The notes under the pieces are model-generated. The model saw only the letters and a program-made list of their open reading frames with translations, did no database searches and had not been told where the DNA came from. Below, in pieces: positions 6,603-9,743 of a stretch of 9,743 nucleotides of DNA. The stretch's first letter is position 1. Each line of letters opens with the position of its first letter. The translations under genes were made by a program, and so were the position numbers. The stretch comes from Candidatus Omnitrophota bacterium (GTDB lineage: Bacteria > Omnitrophota > Omnitrophia > Omnitrophales > Aquincolibacteriaceae), in NCBI GenBank assembly GCA_023819025.1, contig JAMWDC010000057.1:1-9743 (forward strand). The letters run 5' to 3'.

Positions 6603-7206
6603 AGAGCAGTGGCAGCAGTGCTTCGAGGAATTCTTTGAACACGCTTTTGTCACGGCCAGCGAGACGGATCAAGAAGACCTCGGAATCCTTGCGCGTGAAC
6701 CGGTCGAGCGCAAACCGGAGCTGCTGGGCATAGTAATTGGTGGTGTAACGGTCTCCGATCTTGTAGAGGTAGAGAACTTCTTCCCGGGCCGAAGGATTTC
6801 TTTCATTTTGGGCCGTAAATTCCCGGACCGGCAAAACCTTATTGCCGATCTTCAATGAGCCGTCGGCTTCGTTGAGGATCACAAAGTTGGATCCCGTATA
6901 GCAGACCTCCGGCGGATGGGCCACGCGGCGGTCCCTGCGGGAGCCGACGATGAACAAATGGATCTCTCTTCCGTCCGGATGAATGTAAAGGCGCGATAGC
7001 ACATTCCGGGTCTCCAGGATTTCATAGGTCCTCTCATCCACGGGAAAATCTTTTCCGTGCCATCCGCCGATATTCATCGGAAAGGATTCAAAAAGCGGCG
7101 AGAGCGCCTCATCGATCACGAAGGAGGACGGCATGTCCAAAGGGAAAAAGGCAAGCAATCCTAAAATCGCGACGAGTCCCAAATAGGGTTGATTAATTTT
7201 TAACAT
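6601..7206 (-). CDS. epsI: EpsI-family exosortase-associated protein
   Basis: Predicted 201-residue protein with one N-terminal membrane anchor (about residues 8-24) and a periplasmic EpsI domain. Diagnostic motifs are NIGGWHGKDFPVDE (45-58), the hallmark AHPPEVCYTGSNF (96-108, with His97 and Cys102) and the terminal RFALDRF/VFLIRL region. EpsI proteins accompany exosortases, sometimes fused to them, and are needed for exopolysaccharide production or sorting in several systems; the exact chemistry is not settled. The ATG at 7206 overlaps the exosortase end by 14 bases and has GGAG eight bases upstream, inside the exosortase coding end. A longer frame to 7371 is rejected because it would deepen that overlap. 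The stop codon TAG is shared with the first unit of the heptad array. Confidence 0.93.
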   Translation of the reverse strand: MLKINQPYLGLVAILGLLAFFPLDMPSSFVIDEALSPLFESFPMNIGGWHGKDFPVDERTYEILETRNVLSRLYIHPDGREIHLFIVGSRRDRRVAHPPEVCYTGSNFVILNEADGSLKIGNKVLPVREFTAQNERNPSAREEVLYLYKIGDRYTTNYYAQQLRFALDRFTRKDSEVFLIRLAGRDKSVFKEFLEALLPLL

Positions 7207-8017
7207 GGGGTTTCTCCAGTTGATGCGTAATCCACACAAGTGCGAAGAAGGCAAGGATGAAAACCCCCCATCCGGAGACGTCATGGATCGTGCCCTGCGT
7301 GTATTGTTGTCCGTAGATTTCGCCGATAAGTCCGAGGAAATAAACCCGCGCCACATTCGAAAGGATCGCAAGCGGCAGTCCGCTTGCTACGACAATCAGC
7401 CTCTTCCAAAAAGGGAAACGACCTTGATAGGCAAACACAAGTCCAAGGCACATGAACGTGAGAAAGGAGCGCAGGCCGCTGCACGGATCCCCCACCAGTA
7501 AAACCGCGTGGGGTGTCCTGAGATAACTGCCCTCCCGCACGGCCTCCATGCCTGTCTGGTTGATCAAATACGCGGACACCTCGGCCACAAAGAATTTCAT
7601 CTTCAGCGTGATCTCGGAAATGGCCAAGAGCGGCAACGGGATCATGAGTACCAGAAAGAGAAGGGGAAACCAAATCACACGGAAGACCTTCCGGCCGAAG
7701 ACAAAAACCACGGTGCCAGCGAGGATCAGCACCAGGGAGAAGACCGAAAGAAAATAGATGCGCAGGATACTGCATGCAATCTGAAGCAGTGCGCCTGATC
7801 CCAGGATAATCAGTCCCCAGGGCTCGCTTGTTTTCGGTGCGGCCGCGAGTTCGTCCCGTTTACGGAAGATCCAGTAAAGGCTTACAAAGGGGATCAGGAT
7901 GCCGTGGGTGTAATAGGAGTCCTTGGCGAACCAGCGCTCCGCCATCCAGACGAAGCTGGGATAATAAATGTAGGCCAGGAGGAGGACCGGAAGGGCCCCT
8001 TGGAGGAAGGGACCCAT
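7193..8017 (-). CDS. xrt: Exosortase (EpsH/Xrt family transpeptidase)
   Basis: Predicted 274-residue inner-membrane cysteine protease/transpeptidase that cleaves and transfers PEP-CTERM proteins. It has about eight hydrophobic segments. The N-terminal YYTHGILIPFVSLYWIFRKR motif (35-54) is typical. The catalytic triad is complete: Cys179 in GDPCSGLRS, Arg224 in SNVARVYFLG and His245 in IHDVSGWGVF. Both likely substrates (PEP-CTERM A and B) are encoded downstream. The subclass is not assigned. The ATG at 8017 gives the normal family N-terminus but has no ribosome site, since a heptad array starts at the very next base. The frame continues to a GTG at 8080, adding 21 residues coded by the array (ending LKPKILNFKL) and overlapping the stop of the four-helix fragment as GTGA. 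Confidence 0.95.
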   Translation of the reverse strand: MGPFLQGALPVLLLAYIYYPSFVWMAERWFAKDSYYTHGILIPFVSLYWIFRKRDELAAAPKTSEPWGLIILGSGALLQIACSILRIYFLSVFSLVLILAGTVVFVFGRKVFRVIWFPLLFLVLMIPLPLLAISEITLKMKFFVAEVSAYLINQTGMEAVREGSYLRTPHAVLLVGDPCSGLRSFLTFMCLGLVFAYQGRFPFWKRLIVVASGLPLAILSNVARVYFLGLIGEIYGQQYTQGTIHDVSGWGVFILAFFALVWITHQLEKPHVKN

Positions 8018-8073
8018 AAGTTTAAAGTTTAAGATTTTAGGTTTAAGGGTTGAGGATGGAGGTTTGTGGTTTC
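8018..8073 (+). repeat. Left heptad-repeat arm, consensus AGGTTTA
   Basis: Eight contiguous seven-base units: AAGTTTA, AAGTTTA, AGATTTT, AGGTTTA, AGGGTTG, AGGATGG, AGGTTTG, TGGTTTC. The first unit begins at the base next to the exosortase ATG. The same heptad family occurs in opposite orientation at 8348-8307, on the far side of the four-helix fragment. Confidence 0.7.
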
Positions 8074-8076
8074 TAT

Positions 8077-8313
8077 TCACTTTACGGCCCGAATAAGTTT
8101 GGAAATCATACTGCAGATACTAATACAATCTCTTCTCAATTTCAGGCTTTTTTCATCGTCAATCTCTTGTTGTAATCTAGCCAAGGTGATCATGGGTATG
8201 CCTTCACGTGCGGAATCCAATGCATAACTGTAGAACTGAATTTTGGAATATCGCGCTTGTTTACCGCTCCCTTCGGCTATATTATTGCAAATGGACAACG
8301 CCGCCCTTAGGCT
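8077..8313 (-). pseudogene. Four-helix-bundle (S23/IVS-type) protein, 5'-truncated
   Basis: The translation SLRAALSICNNIAEGSGKQ, then FYSYALDSAREG and a C-terminal ISKLIRAVK, matches the family of 23S rRNA intervening-sequence proteins, in which a conserved NIAEG motif follows roughly 40-50 N-terminal residues. Those residues are missing: an in-frame TAA (8316-8314) precedes the homology, in the heptad arm. About 79 residues remain, with an intact C-terminus. A TTG at 8298 with AAGGG upstream could still start a 73-residue product, so a small functional protein is not excluded. The stop overlaps a GTG that opens the longer exosortase frame. Family function is poorly known; members resemble the Avd helper of diversity-generating retroelements. 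Confidence 0.75.
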
Positions 8314-8348
8314 TTATACCTTAAACTTCAAACCTTGAACTTTAATCT
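8307..8348 (-). repeat. Right heptad-repeat arm, consensus RGTTTAA
   Basis: On the minus strand six contiguous units run AGATTAA, AGTTCAA, GGTTTGA, AGTTTAA, GGTATAA, AGCCTAA (8348-8307). The first unit includes the last two bases of the glycosyltransferase TAG stop, and the last runs into the four-helix fragment. It is the inverted counterpart of 8018-8073. Confidence 0.7.
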
Positions 8349-9474
8349 ATCCCGCTGTCTGTTTCCATGCTGCGGTCTGCGGGCGTGTCAGGAACCGGAC
8401 AAGCGCCATCAAGGCCGCAGCATTCAAGAGACAGAACGTATATGGAACAAAGGCTATCCCCCGTTTGGTTTTTGCAAGTACCTCCAGGCCTGCAATCCCG
8501 TAAAAGGCGATTTGGCCGGCTAAAAAGAATGCGTAAAAAGGCTCGCCCGCCAGAGCTGCGTTTATCGCGAATAAGAGAATGAGTGCGAACGGCGCCATGA
8601 GCCGCAGCAATTTATGGGAAAAAAGCTGGAATGCAACCGGGCTCCGGAACGGATCGAAAAGGTGCGGCAGACGCTGAAAGACCTGATAATTCCCGGTCAG
8701 CGTCCGGACCTTTCGCGTGAATTCCTGACTTCCCTCTTCGGAGGTCTCGTCATAGGCCTCAGCCTCGTGGTCAAAAACAGCCCGGTATCCCGCGGCCACG
8801 ATAGCCAGCGGAATGTACATATCATCCACGAGAATATCCACGGGCAATTCCGGATAGAGATTCTTCCGAATGGCATAAATCGCGCCCGTAGCGCCGAGCA
8901 TGGAATGGATGTCACTTTCGGCCTTGCGCAGAAACTTTTCGTACCGCCAGTAGGCGTTCATTCCTCGACTGACGCCGCTTGTGCCGACATTTCGGAAATG
9001 GAGCTCTCCGGAAACGCAGCCGACTGCCGGATCGTTAAAATTCTCAACCAGTGCGCGTACGGCACGGGGTTCGAATTCCTGACGCGAGTCCGTGAACACA
9101 ATCACCTCCCCTCGGGCTTCCTTGACGAGCGCATTCAGCACGTGCGGTTTTCCCAGATTTTGGACGAAGCGGAAAAACCGGATCCTGGGTGTATGGAATT
9201 TCGAAACGATCATATCCGTCAGGTCGATGGCGCCATCCGAACCCACAAGGATTTCGAGTTTTGTCTCGGGATACTCCAGCGCGAGCAGGTTCGTGAGTTT
9301 GCGTTCGATCACCTTCTCTTCGTTGAAGGCGGAGATGATAATGCTGACACTGGGCTCATAAGGCCCTTTCGATGCGCGCCGGGTGCACAGTCTGCGGGCG
9401 GCCGCCAGGATCGCGGGATACCCCAGATACGTATAAACGATCGCCGCCGCAATCATCCAGAAGAAAAGTTTCAT
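8347..9474 (-). CDS. Family 2 glycosyltransferase, membrane-bound
   Basis: Predicted 375-residue processive-type glycosyltransferase for polysaccharide assembly at the inner membrane. An N-terminal helix (about 3-25) leads into a GT-A domain: PSVSIIISAFNEE (41-53), VGSDG with Asp80, the metal-binding VFTDS with Asp129, GATGAIYAIRKNLY (194-207) and VDDMYIPL with the acceptor-site Asp pair 217-218. RKVRTLTGN (254-262) stands in for the Q/RxxRW motif. Three hydrophobic segments follow to the C-terminus. The sugar and linkage cannot be told. ATG 9474 is chosen: it touches the stop of a short leader ORF (TGATG), has AGGACAGG just upstream, and matches the family's N-terminus; a GTG at 9525 would add 17 residues without a ribosome site. 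The TAG stop lies in the heptad array. Confidence 0.92.
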   Translation of the reverse strand: MKLFFWMIAAAIVYTYLGYPAILAAARRLCTRRASKGPYEPSVSIIISAFNEEKVIERKLTNLLALEYPETKLEILVGSDGAIDLTDMIVSKFHTPRIRFFRFVQNLGKPHVLNALVKEARGEVIVFTDSRQEFEPRAVRALVENFNDPAVGCVSGELHFRNVGTSGVSRGMNAYWRYEKFLRKAESDIHSMLGATGAIYAIRKNLYPELPVDILVDDMYIPLAIVAAGYRAVFDHEAEAYDETSEEGSQEFTRKVRTLTGNYQVFQRLPHLFDPFRSPVAFQLFSHKLLRLMAPFALILLFAINAALAGEPFYAFFLAGQIAFYGIAGLEVLAKTKRGIAFVPYTFCLLNAAALMALVRFLTRPQTAAWKQTAG

Positions 9475-9518
9475 CAGGCAACCTGTCCTTTCGAACGCCG
9501 GTGGCTGTGCACTTTCAT
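9474..9518 (-). CDS. 14-residue leader peptide ORF upstream of the glycosyltransferase
   Basis: ATG 9518 opens the frame MKVHSHRRSKGQVA and ends with TGA at 9476-9474, sharing its last base with the glycosyltransferase ATG. GAGGTGA, a near-ideal ribosome site, lies at the right distance, better than any site for the large gene itself. The peptide is strongly basic. Coupled translation is the simplest reading. No attenuator hairpin was seen. Confidence 0.45.
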   Translation of the reverse strand: MKVHSHRRSKGQVA

Positions 9519-9617
9519 GAATCACCTCATTCGGAGATCAAGAAGCAGGAGGCAGGGAAATGGCCGTTATCGTTTTGCGCCTGGGTCTCAGTTTTTTTAT
9601 ATCGGGCACCTTGTCAC

Positions 9618-9743
9618 TTACCTCTTGCGTCTCGCCTTTGCCTTCCAATTTGCCTTCCAAGCTGCTAGGGTCGAATAAATTTTAACGGGCATGAAACCCC
9701 GAATCCACTCTTTTGAACATTCCCCGAATTTTTTGAATCCCAA
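9618..9743 (-). CDS. C-terminal end of an unidentified protein, partial
   Basis: The minus-strand frame is open from the right edge of the window and ends with TAA at 9620-9618, giving 41 residues. The end is very basic and Trp-rich (AAWKANWKAKARRKR), as in tails of membrane or nucleic-acid-binding proteins. A 12-base tandem duplication (9637-9648, 9649-9660, TTTGCCTTCCAA on plus) keeps the frame and repeats the residues WKAN/WKAK. An internal ATG at 9692 could instead start a 24-residue peptide. Too short to assign to a family. Confidence 0.4.
   Translation of the reverse strand: MGFKKFGECSKEWIRGFMPVKIYSTLAAWKANWKAKARRKR

Noticed and set aside
6513..8348. CRISPR array or composite transposon made by the repeat arrays
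   Set aside because: Units are contiguous heptads without spacers, and the genes between the two elements are ordinary exosortase operon genes with no transposase.
9552..9565. GG-N10-GC spacing upstream of the glycosyltransferase on the minus strand
   Set aside because: Only the GG/GC pair and a few bases match; the -24 box lacks TGGCAC, so it is probably chance.
8614..9678. 354-codon plus-strand ORF opposite the glycosyltransferase
   Set aside because: It lies antisense to a gene with full GT2 motifs, has no recognisable domain or ribosome site, and its composition is that of a reversed coding frame.

Overview
The window reads as one strand of a bacterial surface-polysaccharide and protein-sorting locus. 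Every gene I can support lies on the minus strand, so transcription runs from the right end of the window to the left. The core is an exosortase (EpsH/Xrt family) overlapping an EpsI-family partner. Around it are a family 2 glycosyltransferase, a polyprenyl-phosphate sugar-1-phosphate transferase, and two proteins with C-terminal PEP-CTERM sorting tails. This combination is typical of diderm environmental bacteria that make exopolysaccharide. The mid-range base composition by eye, the dispersed hairpin repeat and the AT-rich 7-base arrays resemble uncultured candidate-phylum genomes (Omnitrophota or similar), but the phylum is a guess.

Layout in transcription order (right to left): the 3' end of an unidentified basic-tailed protein (9743-9618); a 14-codon leader ORF with a strong ribosome binding site (9518-9474) touching the start of the glycosyltransferase (9474-8347); a 5'-truncated four-helix-bundle (S23/IVS-type) gene fragment enclosed by two inverted arrays of 7-base repeats (8348-8018); the exosortase (8017-7193); epsI (7206-6601); a 420-base regulatory and repeat region (6600-6179) holding a second inverted heptad element, three decamer repeats, a candidate enhancer dyad and a near-consensus sigma-54 promoter; the sugar transferase (6178-5423); PEP-CTERM protein A (5316-4438) followed by two hairpins, the second a rho-independent terminator; a six-helix membrane protein of unknown family (4280-3411) overlapping by ATGA the second PEP-CTERM protein B (3414-2563); a TPR lipoprotein (2454-1030) whose start abuts a two-hairpin dispersed repeat; an AT-rich gap; and the first part of a soluble GAF-domain histidine kinase (798-1) that runs off the left edge.

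Likely teamwork (inference from known families): the sugar transferase and glycosyltransferase start and extend a lipid-linked glycan. PEP-CTERM proteins A and B are exported, and their PEP tails are processed by the exosortase with EpsI assisting. The membrane protein and lipoprotein are unassigned envelope components. The sigma-54 promoter fits the known link between PEP-CTERM systems and RpoN plus PrsK/PrsR-type two-component control, and the partial kinase is a candidate but unproven input.

The most unusual signals are the paired inverted heptad arrays. One pair encloses the four-helix-bundle fragment and the other is empty. Both begin inside a TAG stop codon with TAGAYTAAAG. Together with the lipoprotein repeat, these insertions sit exactly at start or stop codons of the operon genes.
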